Assembly: GCA_000940995.1 (NCBI GenBank)
Contig: CP005973.1
Span: 372,001-436,000, forward strand
DNA from: Photobacterium gaetbulicola Gung47
Lineage (GTDB): Bacteria > Pseudomonadota > Gammaproteobacteria > Enterobacterales > Vibrionaceae
Reading direction: 5' to 3'
DNA length: 64,000 nucleotides
Shown here one piece after another: positions 44,802 through 52,618 of this stretch. The translations under genes were made by a program, and so were the position numbers. How positions within the stretch are numbered: position 1 is the first letter of the stretch; the number at the start of each line of letters is the position of its first letter. Under the pieces are notes generated by a model. The model saw nothing but the letters and a program-made list of their open reading frames with translations. It made no database searches and had not been told where the DNA came from.

Positions 44802-46058
44802 TTACCACCAAGCCTCAAATTGCACGCCGACGTTAAACTCTGAGTCCACCGTTGAGACAATGTTGTTGTCGTCAATGCTGTCGATGTTCGAGAAGTAGGT
44901 CCCGTATAGACGGATTTCAGGGCGGGCAAAGAAGTCTTCACCGGCATTCCAGGCCTGGGCGATAGTGAATTTTTGGCCAGAAAGATCTTTGCCGCTGGTA
45001 TCCTGGTTGTTGAAGTAACCAGCCTCGAAAATGGTTTTGTGGTGTTTGTCCCAGCTGTAGACAGGACGAACCACCGCAGAAAAGTAAGTCAGGTCGTCAT
45101 TTTGGTTGGCTTCGACATCATCGATGGTCGATGACCACAGTAGTTGGTGACCTAGCTCGATGTTCTCGGTTAAGTTGACCACCCCCCAGTTGAGCAAACG
45201 GTAAGCGCTGCCGCCGCTTTCAGTGTTGGCATGATAGGTGGTGCCAGCACCGAATGTTGATAATTCTGTGGCATAGCCTTCAGTACCATACTGGATAACC
45301 GTTTTGTTAAAGCCGCTGTTTAGGTTTTGGGTTAGCTGGGCTGTCGCCATCACACCGTTTTTACTGTCTTTTGCCGCTTGGGAGGCATTATCAGAGGGGG
45401 TTGTAATGGCGTAGTTGATGCCTAGTTCCAAATCGGCATTATTCCAAAGAGCGATGCCGGCATAACGCATATCGATAACATTGACGTTCAGTCCTTCACC
45501 GCGGTTACCGATGTCCTCCACCATATTGTCGTCATTGCGGATCACCGCGAATGAGAAGCGACCATCACCTAGGTTCAAGTTCTCGATTCCGGCACCGGCA
45601 CCGGATGTATTCCAGTAGTAGAAATCGGTAATATGAATATCATGACGTTGGTAGTAGCGTTTACCGGCCCAAAGGGTTGCCTCTGGTGCAAAGTTCAAAA
45701 TACCGGTTGCCTGCACATTGAGTTGACGGAAATCGATAAAGCCGTTTTCCTCGTCATCTTTGAGTGACTCGAAGATGTTGGAGCCGTCACTGCCAACAGC
45801 GAGCATGGAATCAAAGTAAAAACGGGCACCATCCTCGTTGTAGATTTCTTTGCCAAGACCAAATTCAGCAAAGGTATCCGCCTCGTTGCCCAGGCGTCCA
45901 AGCTGTTGTTTATTGAATTCGACATTCTGGCCATTGTCACCACTGATACCGATCCCGGAACGGGCATAGCCATGGAAAACAAAGCTGTCATCGGCAAACG
46001 CAGTTGGGGTAAGCAGAGACACAGAAATGGCCAGAGCGGTAAGGTTCATTTTCATCAT
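44802..46058 (-). CDS. lamB: Maltoporin (LamB family), typical form
   Basis: 418 residues. Signal peptide to about residue 22 (LTPTAFADD). Classical LamB segments: FHGYARSGIGISG, RLGNEADTFAEFGLGKE, and WAGKRYYQRHDIHITDFYYW followed by SGAGAGIENL. The C-terminus EFNVGVQFEAWW ends in the barrel-type aromatic. It should form the outer-membrane trimer for maltodextrin diffusion. AAAGGG lies before the start. The upstream 170 bases have two palindromic operators and a CRP site. A second, diverged LamB lies at 52619. Confidence 0.92.
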   Translation of the reverse strand: MMKMNLTALAISVSLLTPTAFADDSFVFHGYARSGIGISGDNGQNVEFNKQQLGRLGNEADTFAEFGLGKEIYNEDGARFYFDSMLAVGSDGSNIFESLKDDEENGFIDFRQLNVQATGILNFAPEATLWAGKRYYQRHDIHITDFYYWNTSGAGAGIENLNLGDGRFSFAVIRNDDNMVEDIGNRGEGLNVNVIDMRYAGIALWNNADLELGINYAITTPSDNASQAAKDSKNGVMATAQLTQNLNSGFNKTVIQYGTEGYATELSTFGAGTTYHANTESGGSAYRLLNWGVVNLTENIELGHQLLWSSTIDDVEANQNDDLTYFSAVVRPVYSWDKHHKTIFEAGYFNNQDTSGKDLSGQKFTIAQAWNAGEDFFARPEIRLYGTYFSNIDSIDDNNIVSTVDSEFNVGVQFEAWW

Positions 46059-46110
46059 TTTTCATCCCTTTAATGGAAATGTATTGATTATGCGTATTGG
46101 ATTTATGTTG

Positions 46111-46124
46111 TGGGAATGTTCCCA
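46111..46124. promoter_or_regulatory. Palindromic operator 1 upstream of lamB
   Basis: TGGGAATGTTCCCA: perfect 6-base arms around TG. An identical copy lies at 46167. It is about 53 bases before the lamB start, in the promoter region. Confidence 0.7.
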
Positions 46125-46166
46125 TTTGTGGCGACAGATGATGGCAGGGAAGTGTAGTTGCGTAAA

Positions 46167-46180
46167 TGGGAATGTTCCCA
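46167..46180. promoter_or_regulatory. Palindromic operator 2 upstream of lamB
   Basis: Second exact copy of TGGGAATGTTCCCA, 56 bp from the first. Two identical sites suggest cooperative binding or looping by an unidentified regulator. Confidence 0.7.
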
Positions 46181-46183
46181 TCG

Positions 46184-46199
46184 CGTGAGTCGGTTCACA
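46184..46199. promoter_or_regulatory. CRP-binding site upstream of lamB
   Basis: CGTGA-GTCGGT-TCACA matches the CRP arms at 9 of 10 positions, 3 bases from operator 2. Confidence 0.65.
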
Positions 46200-46228
46200 T
46201 TCTCCTTACATAAGTGAAGAGGGAGGCT

Positions 46229-47128
46229 TTAGGAAGTAGCCATCAAAATTTCTTTAATATCAGATATATGAGTGGGAAGTGTTTCATTGAGGTGGTAAAT
46301 CCCGACGATGCCGGTTTGCGGGGAGTGGGTCTCTGGCAAGGGCACAATGTCGAATTGAGCAAAGTAGTCAGCCATATTGTTGGTATAGGGCATGATGGCT
46401 TTGGAGTTGGCGAGGAAATCCAGGCTAGCACTGAGCGAATTGATTTCGTAGCTGATTCTCTCACCGAGTTTTTTCCTTTCCTTCTCTTGTTGTTTGGGCT
46501 GCGGGTTTTCAATCAGGTGTTGATAATTGTCCTGATCTGGGGTGACTTGCAGCAAAGGGTAAATGTCATAGTCTTTTTTGATATCACTGTTGATAAGAAG
46601 GGGGTGTGAGCGATGGACGAACTGCGCTTCTTGATCTTGCAAAATCGGTGAAAATTGTACATTGCAGCGGCGGGACAGGCCTTGAATCTCATGACCAATA
46701 AAGAGGTCGATATGGCCATGGATAAGCATGTCCATCAGCTTGAGGTGATTGCCAAATTCAAGCTGGATTGAAATACCGGGGTGCTGGTTGCAATAGGAGT
46801 GCAGCGCATCTTTAACAAAGACTTCCCACCAGGCATCACCGGTGCCCATTTTGATTTTTTCGGTTTTTCGGGCTTTGAGATCGGCAAGTTTGTCTAGCAT
46901 AGCGTCATGACGGCGGCTTAGATCTTGAACCTGTTCTTGGAAAAGTTTGCCATATTCGGTGAGATCGACCCCCTTGGAACGGCGCGTGAAGAGGGAAACC
47001 CCTAAGTTATGCTCTAACTTTTTCATGTTATTGGTCAGTGTAGGTTGGCTTAGGTTTAGCTGCTGGGCGGCCGAGCTGATGTTACCCAGTTCAGCAATGG
47101 CGAGAAATTGGCGGTAGTGCTTGTCCAT
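46229..47128 (-). CDS. LysR-family transcriptional regulator
   Basis: 299 residues. The helix-turn-helix is at the N-terminus (FLAIAELGNISSAAQQLNLS, then QPTLTNNMKKLEHNLGVSLF). The effector domain follows from about residue 90, with a Gln/Lys-rich insert near 210 (NPQPKQQEKERKKLGER) that is unusual. It lies upstream of lamB on the same strand and divergent from the GH13 glucosidase gene, so it is a candidate regulator of either. LysR boxes (T-N11-A) were not clear. Confidence 0.9.
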   Translation of the reverse strand: MDKHYRQFLAIAELGNISSAAQQLNLSQPTLTNNMKKLEHNLGVSLFTRRSKGVDLTEYGKLFQEQVQDLSRRHDAMLDKLADLKARKTEKIKMGTGDAWWEVFVKDALHSYCNQHPGISIQLEFGNHLKLMDMLIHGHIDLFIGHEIQGLSRRCNVQFSPILQDQEAQFVHRSHPLLINSDIKKDYDIYPLLQVTPDQDNYQHLIENPQPKQQEKERKKLGERISYEINSLSASLDFLANSKAIMPYTNNMADYFAQFDIVPLPETHSPQTGIVGIYHLNETLPTHISDIKEILMATS

Positions 47129-47172
47129 CGATAAAAACCAGTGAAATTATCTTTGCAAGCAGTCTCACACTT

Positions 47173-47188
47173 TTTGAAATTGATCACA
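47173..47188. promoter_or_regulatory. CRP-like site upstream of the oligo-1,6-glucosidase gene
   Basis: TTTGA-AATTGA-TCACA matches the CRP arms at 9 of 10 positions, in the divergent region between the LysR and GH13 genes. Confidence 0.5.
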
Positions 47189-47382
47189 AAGAAAAAGGAA
47201 TCGAACTTGTGATCTCTGTCGGTAATATTCTCTGTGGTATAGGAAAAAGCTATATCACTTGGGTGCTGGTGTATTTTTCATAATAAAGGGATCGTCATAA
47301 GATATCGGCAACTTTGATTTCGTACTTAGAATACAACTTAGATGATTGTGCTCCTTTGGAGCACGTCTATTGAGGGTTTGCC

Positions 47383-49032
47383 ATGAACATGACGCCTAAA
47401 TGGTGGCACGATGCCGTCGTATACCAGATCTACCCGCGCAGCTTCTGCGACAGTAACAATGATGGCATGGGGGATCTTCAGGGAATTATCAGCAAGCTGG
47501 ATTACCTGAAAAGCTTGGGTGTGAATGTCCTGTGGTTGTCGCCGGTGTATAAATCGCCAATGGATGACAATGGCTATGATATTTCTGACTATCAGGATAT
47601 CGCTCCGGAATTTGGCACCATGGAGGACATGGACAAATTGCTCGCGGAAGCTAAAAAGCGTGACATCCGAATTATCATGGATTTGGTGGTCAACCACACT
47701 TCCGATGAGCATCCTTGGTTTGTCGAAGCCCGTAAATCGAAAGACAATCCTTATCGAGACTACTACGTTTGGCGTCAACCTGCCGAAGACGGCGGTGTAC
47801 CGGATGAAATGGGCTCTGTATTTGGCGGCAGCGGCTGGGAATTCGATGAGCAGACCGGTGAGTACTTCCTGCATATTTTCTCCAAGCGCCAGCCGGACTT
47901 GAACTGGGAAAACCCGAAGGTCCAAGAAGAAGTCCATAAGATGATGAACTGGTGGATCGATAAGGGGATCGGTGGTTTCCGTTTAGATGTTATCGACCTT
48001 ATTGGTAAGGAAATCGACAAGAAAATCACCGGCAACGGCCCACGCCTGCACCCGCTTATCCAGCAGATGAACCGCGCTACTTTTGGTGATAAAGATCTTC
48101 TGACTGTGGGTGAAACTTGGGATGCGACACCTGAGATTGCCAAACTGTACAGCGATCCGGCTCGCGAAGAATTTTCGATGGTGTTCCAATTCGAGCACAT
48201 TAGCCTGACCTGGAAGCATGGAGATAAGTGGCAGCCAATCCCGCTGGATCTCCCAACCTTCAAGAAGGTATTGACCAAATGGCAAGTAGAACTGGCTGAC
48301 GAAGGCTGGAACTCCTTGTTCTGGAATAATCATGATTTACCTCGCGTGGTATCGAAATACGGCTGTGATGGCCAGTATCGTGTCGAATCGGCCAAAATGT
48401 TGGCGACAACGCTGCATATGATGAAAGGCACACCTTACATTTACCAAGGTGAAGAGATCGGCATGACGAATGTCGCCTTTGACAGTATTGACGAATACCG
48501 AGATATCGAGACGCTGAACTTCTACAAAGAGCGTACCGAAAATGGTGTGGCACCAGAAACTATGTTGGCAGCGGTTCATGAGAACAGCCGCGATAACGGT
48601 CGTACACCGATGCAGTGGAACGACAGCACTAACGGTGGTTTCTCGTCTGTTGCGCCTTGGATCAAGGTGAATCCGAACTACCCTGAGGTGAATGTCAGTG
48701 CAGCACTGGATGACCAAAATTCCGTGTTCTATCACTACCAGAAGTTGATTGAGTTGCGTAAGTCGATGCCTGTCATTGTATATGGCGAGTTTGAGCCTGT
48801 GTTTGAAGAGCATGAAAAGGTCTTTGGCTATGTTCGCTCGGATGCTCAACAGCGCTTGTTTGTGCTCAACAACTTTACCTCGGATGCGATCACCTTGGAT
48901 TTGCCCGACCATCTGCAAGCAGAGCAGGTCGAATGTGTGATCGCAAACTATGAATACCCTCAAGCACTGCCAGCATCGATATCGCTTAAACCGTATGAGT
49001 CTTTTGCTGTCTTGCTACCTGAAAGTCGTTAA
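47383..49032 (+). CDS. GH13 oligo-1,6-glucosidase / alpha-glucosidase
   Basis: 549 residues, no signal peptide, so cytosolic. GH13 elements: AVVYQIYPRSFCDSNNDGMG, DLVVNHTSDEHPWF, nucleophile Asp202 in GFRLDVIDLIG, acid/base Glu244 in TVGETWD and Asp318 in WNNHDLPR. The late segment ENSRDNGRTPMQW is typical of the oligo-1,6-glucosidase/trehalose-6-P hydrolase branch (GH13_29/31). It would release glucose from isomalto- or malto-oligosaccharides. Its own terminator follows. Alternatives: TreC; less likely as no trehalose PTS is near. Confidence 0.92.
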   Translation: MNMTPKWWHDAVVYQIYPRSFCDSNNDGMGDLQGIISKLDYLKSLGVNVLWLSPVYKSPMDDNGYDISDYQDIAPEFGTMEDMDKLLAEAKKRDIRIIMDLVVNHTSDEHPWFVEARKSKDNPYRDYYVWRQPAEDGGVPDEMGSVFGGSGWEFDEQTGEYFLHIFSKRQPDLNWENPKVQEEVHKMMNWWIDKGIGGFRLDVIDLIGKEIDKKITGNGPRLHPLIQQMNRATFGDKDLLTVGETWDATPEIAKLYSDPAREEFSMVFQFEHISLTWKHGDKWQPIPLDLPTFKKVLTKWQVELADEGWNSLFWNNHDLPRVVSKYGCDGQYRVESAKMLATTLHMMKGTPYIYQGEEIGMTNVAFDSIDEYRDIETLNFYKERTENGVAPETMLAAVHENSRDNGRTPMQWNDSTNGGFSSVAPWIKVNPNYPEVNVSAALDDQNSVFYHYQKLIELRKSMPVIVYGEFEPVFEEHEKVFGYVRSDAQQRLFVLNNFTSDAITLDLPDHLQAEQVECVIANYEYPQALPASISLKPYESFAVLLPESR

Positions 49033-49062
49033 CTGACGTTAATTGTCATTATTGTTAGGCTT

Positions 49063-49096
49063 GGCTCTATTTCTTGATTGAAATAGAGCCCTTTTT
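49063..49096 (+). terminator. Terminator after the GH13 glucosidase gene
   Basis: Perfect 11-bp stem GGCTCTATTTC / GAAATAGAGCC with a 6-base loop, then C and a T run. Confidence 0.88.
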
Positions 49097-49157
49097 ATTT
49101 ATAGCCTCTGCGTAGTTATTCAGCGGTGAGGCTGTGTACTTGTGTGGTTGCAAATTT

Positions 49158-50240
49158 ATGCATTATAAAATCAAAGATAATCAGGTTGAGTTCGTATTTC
49201 CCATCAAACGAGAAAGTTTATATTTGAAAGGGACATTTACAAATTGGCAGGTTGACGAGGCTTTCCGGTTTGAAAATAGAAAAAATGGCTGCCGGTTGAT
49301 AAAAAACCTTGATGAGGTAAATAAAATCGGCAATTCAGGTTTTATTGAATATGTCATTTGGGATGATGAAATTCAGTCTCCAATAGAAATAGCCCCCCTT
49401 CAAGCGGGGCATTATTTCAATAATCAGTGTAATGGGGGGGTTAACCAATTATTGTTTTTAGACACCCCCTCGCAGCGTCAGTTGCAAGAGATATCTGAGG
49501 CATCAGAGCAATCTTTCCTGATAAAAAACCAAATAGAGCATTTCACTTCAATCTCCCAATTAGCCAATTTTCGTGCTGTAACCGGTGGCCAACTCAAACC
49601 AGGTTGGCTCTATCGCAGCTACCATCCAGTGATGCCGTCAAGAAGCAACCATACTGAATTAAAAGTGATTGAGCCCCTCCGTCAAGCCGCTGCGATGTCC
49701 CTTATCGAAGAACGCCGAATTGAAAGCGTGGTTAATTTATCGGACAGCGAGCAGGCTCTTGCTCATTTCATGCCGTCGGCACGGGATAGCTACTACAAAC
49801 GCTGCTGGTTGCAGGGGCATGTCCATAGCGTGCCGGTTGCTTACGAGACCGTGTATTTCATGTCGGACCGCAATGAGGCATTAAATGATGACGAGCTCGG
49901 CTTTGAAGATGGTATCCGGTGCCTGATTGAGACTCTTGCCCGTAGTCAGGGGCCATATCTAATTCATTGCAGGCTGGGCTCAGACCGAACGGGGGTGATG
50001 TGCGCCTTCCTGCAGCTGATGGCGGGTGCGTCCAAAAAGGAAATCGCTGACAATTATCTTATGACAAATCAGCTGGGCATTGGTGAGTATCGTAGTTTTA
50101 GGCTGCTGGAAAGAGCCTTGACCGCTGCGCTTGGAGAAGCGTGTTTTTTTGATGGGGGTGGGGTAACGACCATGTACATGAAACGCCTGAAGATATCGGA
50201 TAGATGTATCGAACAGGCGAGGGCAAATCTGTTGTGCTGA
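49158..50240 (+). CDS. Carbohydrate-binding-like module fused to a tyrosine-phosphatase domain (putative glucan phosphatase)
   Basis: About 360 residues from the ATG at 49158; a GTG at 49134 or TTG at 49140 could add up to eight residues. Residues about 10-85 resemble a CBM48/CBM20-type starch-binding fold (SLYLKGTFTNWQVDEAFRFE, later FIEYVIWDDE). Residues about 130-350 match the Y_phosphatase3 family: NFRAVTGGQLKPGWLYRSYHP, then the P-loop IHCRLGSDRTGVM with nucleophile Cys271 and Arg277. The order, sugar-binding module then phosphatase, recalls laforin. It sits between a GH13 glucosidase and glgX. Substrate is inferred from this only; a phosphorylated sugar or protein is also possible. No membrane span or signal. 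Confidence 0.8.
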   Translation: MHYKIKDNQVEFVFPIKRESLYLKGTFTNWQVDEAFRFENRKNGCRLIKNLDEVNKIGNSGFIEYVIWDDEIQSPIEIAPLQAGHYFNNQCNGGVNQLLFLDTPSQRQLQEISEASEQSFLIKNQIEHFTSISQLANFRAVTGGQLKPGWLYRSYHPVMPSRSNHTELKVIEPLRQAAAMSLIEERRIESVVNLSDSEQALAHFMPSARDSYYKRCWLQGHVHSVPVAYETVYFMSDRNEALNDDELGFEDGIRCLIETLARSQGPYLIHCRLGSDRTGVMCAFLQLMAGASKKEIADNYLMTNQLGIGEYRSFRLLERALTAALGEACFFDGGGVTTMYMKRLKISDRCIEQARANLLC

Positions 50241-50299
50241 TATGTCTCAGCCCGAACTCATTGTTGGTGAGGTCGGGCTGGCGTGATAGCTAACCTGAA

Positions 50300-52279
50300 T
50301 TAATCACGATACAAAATCGTCAGCGATTGCGCGCCTTGCATGTAAGTCGTTTGTACCTGCCGGGCTCCTAGTGTTGCTTCGGAAGTATCACAAATCACTT
50401 GCCACTTGCTGCCTTCTGGCAGGCGGTAGCGGGTCGGAATCGTTGAGCTGTTGATTAAGAACAGCAGCTCTTTCCCGGCGTCAAATAAGCCAAGATACAG
50501 CGAAAAGGCGTCCAGTCCATGCCAGTCTTCAGCATTCATCGGCTGGCCGTCTGAGCGGTTCCAATGGATACGATGGTGGCCTCGGTTAGGCCCGCTGAAG
50601 GCTCGAATGAACGGTGACATATAGGTTTTTCGCCGTTCCAGCATGGTAGCGAGCCATTGGCTGAACTCTGACTTATCTTTGCATGGCGTCCAGTCCGCCC
50701 AGCTGATCTCATTGTCTTGGCAGTAGGCGTTGTTGTTCCCTCCCTGGGTATGGGACAGGGCATCGACAGCGAGAATATGAGGGATACCGAAGCTAAACAG
50801 CAAAGAGGTCATTAAATTGCGTTTTTGCCGCTCCCGGCGGCCTAGTACGGCGTAGTTTGTCGTTTCCCCTTCGATTCCTTGGTTGTTCGAGCGGTTGTCG
50901 CCATGGCCGTCACGGTTGTTTTCACCGTTGGCGTGGTTGTGCTTCTCGTTATAAGAAACCAGATCCTGCAACGTAAACCCATCATGGTAAGACACAAAGT
51001 TCACCGGTAGCTTATCGGGCCATTTACCGGCACTGAACAGGTCACGCGAGCCCATAAATCGGGTCGCAAATTCTTTGACATTGTTTTCGCGGCACAGCCA
51101 GTAGCTTTTTACCGTGTCGCGGAACTTGTCGTTGCATTCATTCCAGCCGCGAGGGAAATAGCCAAGCTGATAGCCGTCAGGTCCAATATCCCACGGTTCG
51201 GCGATGAGCTTCACCCGTTGCAGGACGGGGTCTTGACCTATTGCCTTAAAGAAGGCGCTCTGGGTATTGAACCGGTCACCATTGCGGCCAAGAGTGGCGG
51301 CTAAATCAAACCGGAAGCCGTCAATCTGGTAATGGGTGACCCAGTGGCGCAGGGTATCTAGAACGATATTCAAGCTTGGTTGGTAGGTGAGATCAAAGCT
51401 GTTTCCGCAGCCGGTATAGTTCTTGTAACTCTTGTGAGAGTCCAGTAGGTAGTATTTCTTATCCAGGCATTTGAAGTGGAATTTTGGGCCCCCCTCACCG
51501 CCTTCCGCAGTATGGTTGAAGACGATATCCATGATAACTTCGATGCCATGGCGGTGCAGCTCCCGGACCATGGTCTTCATTTCTGTGACCGGATCGTCGG
51601 TGGCATAGCGCGGTTCCGGAGCCATAAAGCATAGGCTGTTGTAGCCCCAGTAGTTGACTTTGTCCATTTTCAGCAAATGGGGCTCAGACATGCAGGATGT
51701 CACGGGAAGCAGCTGTAAGCTGGTGACACCTTGCTCTTTGAAGTAGTTGATCATGTCTGGCTGGCACAAGCCTAAGTAGGTACCCTGGTACTTTTCTTCG
51801 ATCTGAGGGTGTTGTTTGGTAAAGCCTTTTACGTGCGTTTCGAAAATAACGGTTTCTTCAAGGGGGACTTGTGGCAGAGTCGTGCCATCCCAGTCGAAGC
51901 TGTGGTCTACCACTACCGATTTGGCAAAATGCCAGCTTCTATCGGCAGTAAAGGGTTCAATATAATAAGGGACTTTATTCAGGGCTTGGGCATAAGGGTC
52001 TAATATTAGGCGGTATTCGTTTTTGTCTTTTATTTGGTAACCGTATACCTGCCCCTTATTAATACCTTTGACGAAGGTGTAATGTATATCTAAGTGTTTA
52101 TTCTCTAATTCAATGAAGGTTCTTTTATTGTTGTTATCAAATAAAACCAGTTGGATTTCTTTGTTTTCTGGGCAATGAATAGAAAAATTACAACCCTGAT
52201 CACATAATGTAGCCCCTAGTGGATATGGCTGAGCTAATTTAGCGAACATCCTGTACATCTCTTTGCTAATTTTACACAT
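50300..52279 (-). CDS. glgX: Glycogen debranching enzyme GlgX (isoamylase type)
   Basis: Up to 659 residues; the Met at 52249 (MFAKLAQPYPLGATL) is the usual family N-terminus and may be the true start. An N-terminal CBM48 region (about 15-120) precedes the GH13_11 barrel with DIVFNHTAEGGEGGP, nucleophile region DGFRFDLAATLGR, acid/base LIAEPWDIGPDGYQLG and VSYHDGFTLQDLV. It hydrolyses alpha-1,6 branches of phosphorylase-limited glycogen or dextrins in the cytosol. Convergent with the phosphatase fusion and divergent from the second lamB. No glgA, glgB, glgC or glgP is present in the window. Confidence 0.94.
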   Translation of the reverse strand: MCKISKEMYRMFAKLAQPYPLGATLCDQGCNFSIHCPENKEIQLVLFDNNNKRTFIELENKHLDIHYTFVKGINKGQVYGYQIKDKNEYRLILDPYAQALNKVPYYIEPFTADRSWHFAKSVVVDHSFDWDGTTLPQVPLEETVIFETHVKGFTKQHPQIEEKYQGTYLGLCQPDMINYFKEQGVTSLQLLPVTSCMSEPHLLKMDKVNYWGYNSLCFMAPEPRYATDDPVTEMKTMVRELHRHGIEVIMDIVFNHTAEGGEGGPKFHFKCLDKKYYLLDSHKSYKNYTGCGNSFDLTYQPSLNIVLDTLRHWVTHYQIDGFRFDLAATLGRNGDRFNTQSAFFKAIGQDPVLQRVKLIAEPWDIGPDGYQLGYFPRGWNECNDKFRDTVKSYWLCRENNVKEFATRFMGSRDLFSAGKWPDKLPVNFVSYHDGFTLQDLVSYNEKHNHANGENNRDGHGDNRSNNQGIEGETTNYAVLGRRERQKRNLMTSLLFSFGIPHILAVDALSHTQGGNNNAYCQDNEISWADWTPCKDKSEFSQWLATMLERRKTYMSPFIRAFSGPNRGHHRIHWNRSDGQPMNAEDWHGLDAFSLYLGLFDAGKELLFLINSSTIPTRYRLPEGSKWQVICDTSEATLGARQVQTTYMQGAQSLTILYRD

Positions 52280-52450
52280 CTATAGTGCTATTTAAGCGGG
52301 AAAATTAAATCAGTCAAGAGAAGTTTTTTTTTCTTAAAAATTTAAAAAAAATTCAGTTACCGATAATTTCAATAATATTGAATAAAAGTGACTGGCTTCT
52401 TGTTTTTATGGCTTGAGGTGTAATTTTCTTTCAGTTTTACGCCTATCCTT

Positions 52451-52466
52451 CGTGAGGCTTATCACG
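52451..52466. promoter_or_regulatory. CRP site upstream of the second lamB
   Basis: CGTGA-GGCTTA-TCACG: perfectly symmetric GTGA / TCAC arms with the right 6-base spacer, about 150 bases before the gene. Confidence 0.65.
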
Positions 52467-52497
52467 GATCGCCTCTCCACCCCATTTCCTACGCCCC

Positions 52498-52534
52498 TCT
52501 CATCCTCCCTCCTCCTCCCGGCGTCGGGAGGATG
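52498..52534. promoter_or_regulatory. Cluster of MalT-like boxes upstream of the second lamB
   Basis: Against the MalT box GGGGA(T/G)GAGG: the complement of 52498-52507 matches 8 of 10, the complement of 52511-52520 (CCTCCTCCCG) 9 of 10, and 52525-52534 (CGGGAGGATG) 8 of 10. The last two form an inverted pair (TCCTCCCG / CGGGAGGA). With the CRP site this is the classical maltose-regulon layout. Confidence 0.65.
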
Positions 52535-52618
52535 TAGAAAACTGTATCAAGGCTGAATATGAGTCCCGAAAAGATTGCTAGATAGCAGTCACGATAAAAT
52601 ATAAGAAGGGACATTCCT

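Noticed and set aside
48337..48963. 208-codon open frame antisense to the GH13 glucosidase gene
   Set aside because: The plus strand carries the conserved GH13 C-terminal half; the antisense frame is a by-product of codon use.
47383..49032. Trehalose-6-phosphate hydrolase (treC) call for the GH13 gene
   Set aside because: The family branch is close, but there is no trehalose PTS gene nearby and the context is maltodextrin, so the broader oligo-1,6-glucosidase call is safer.
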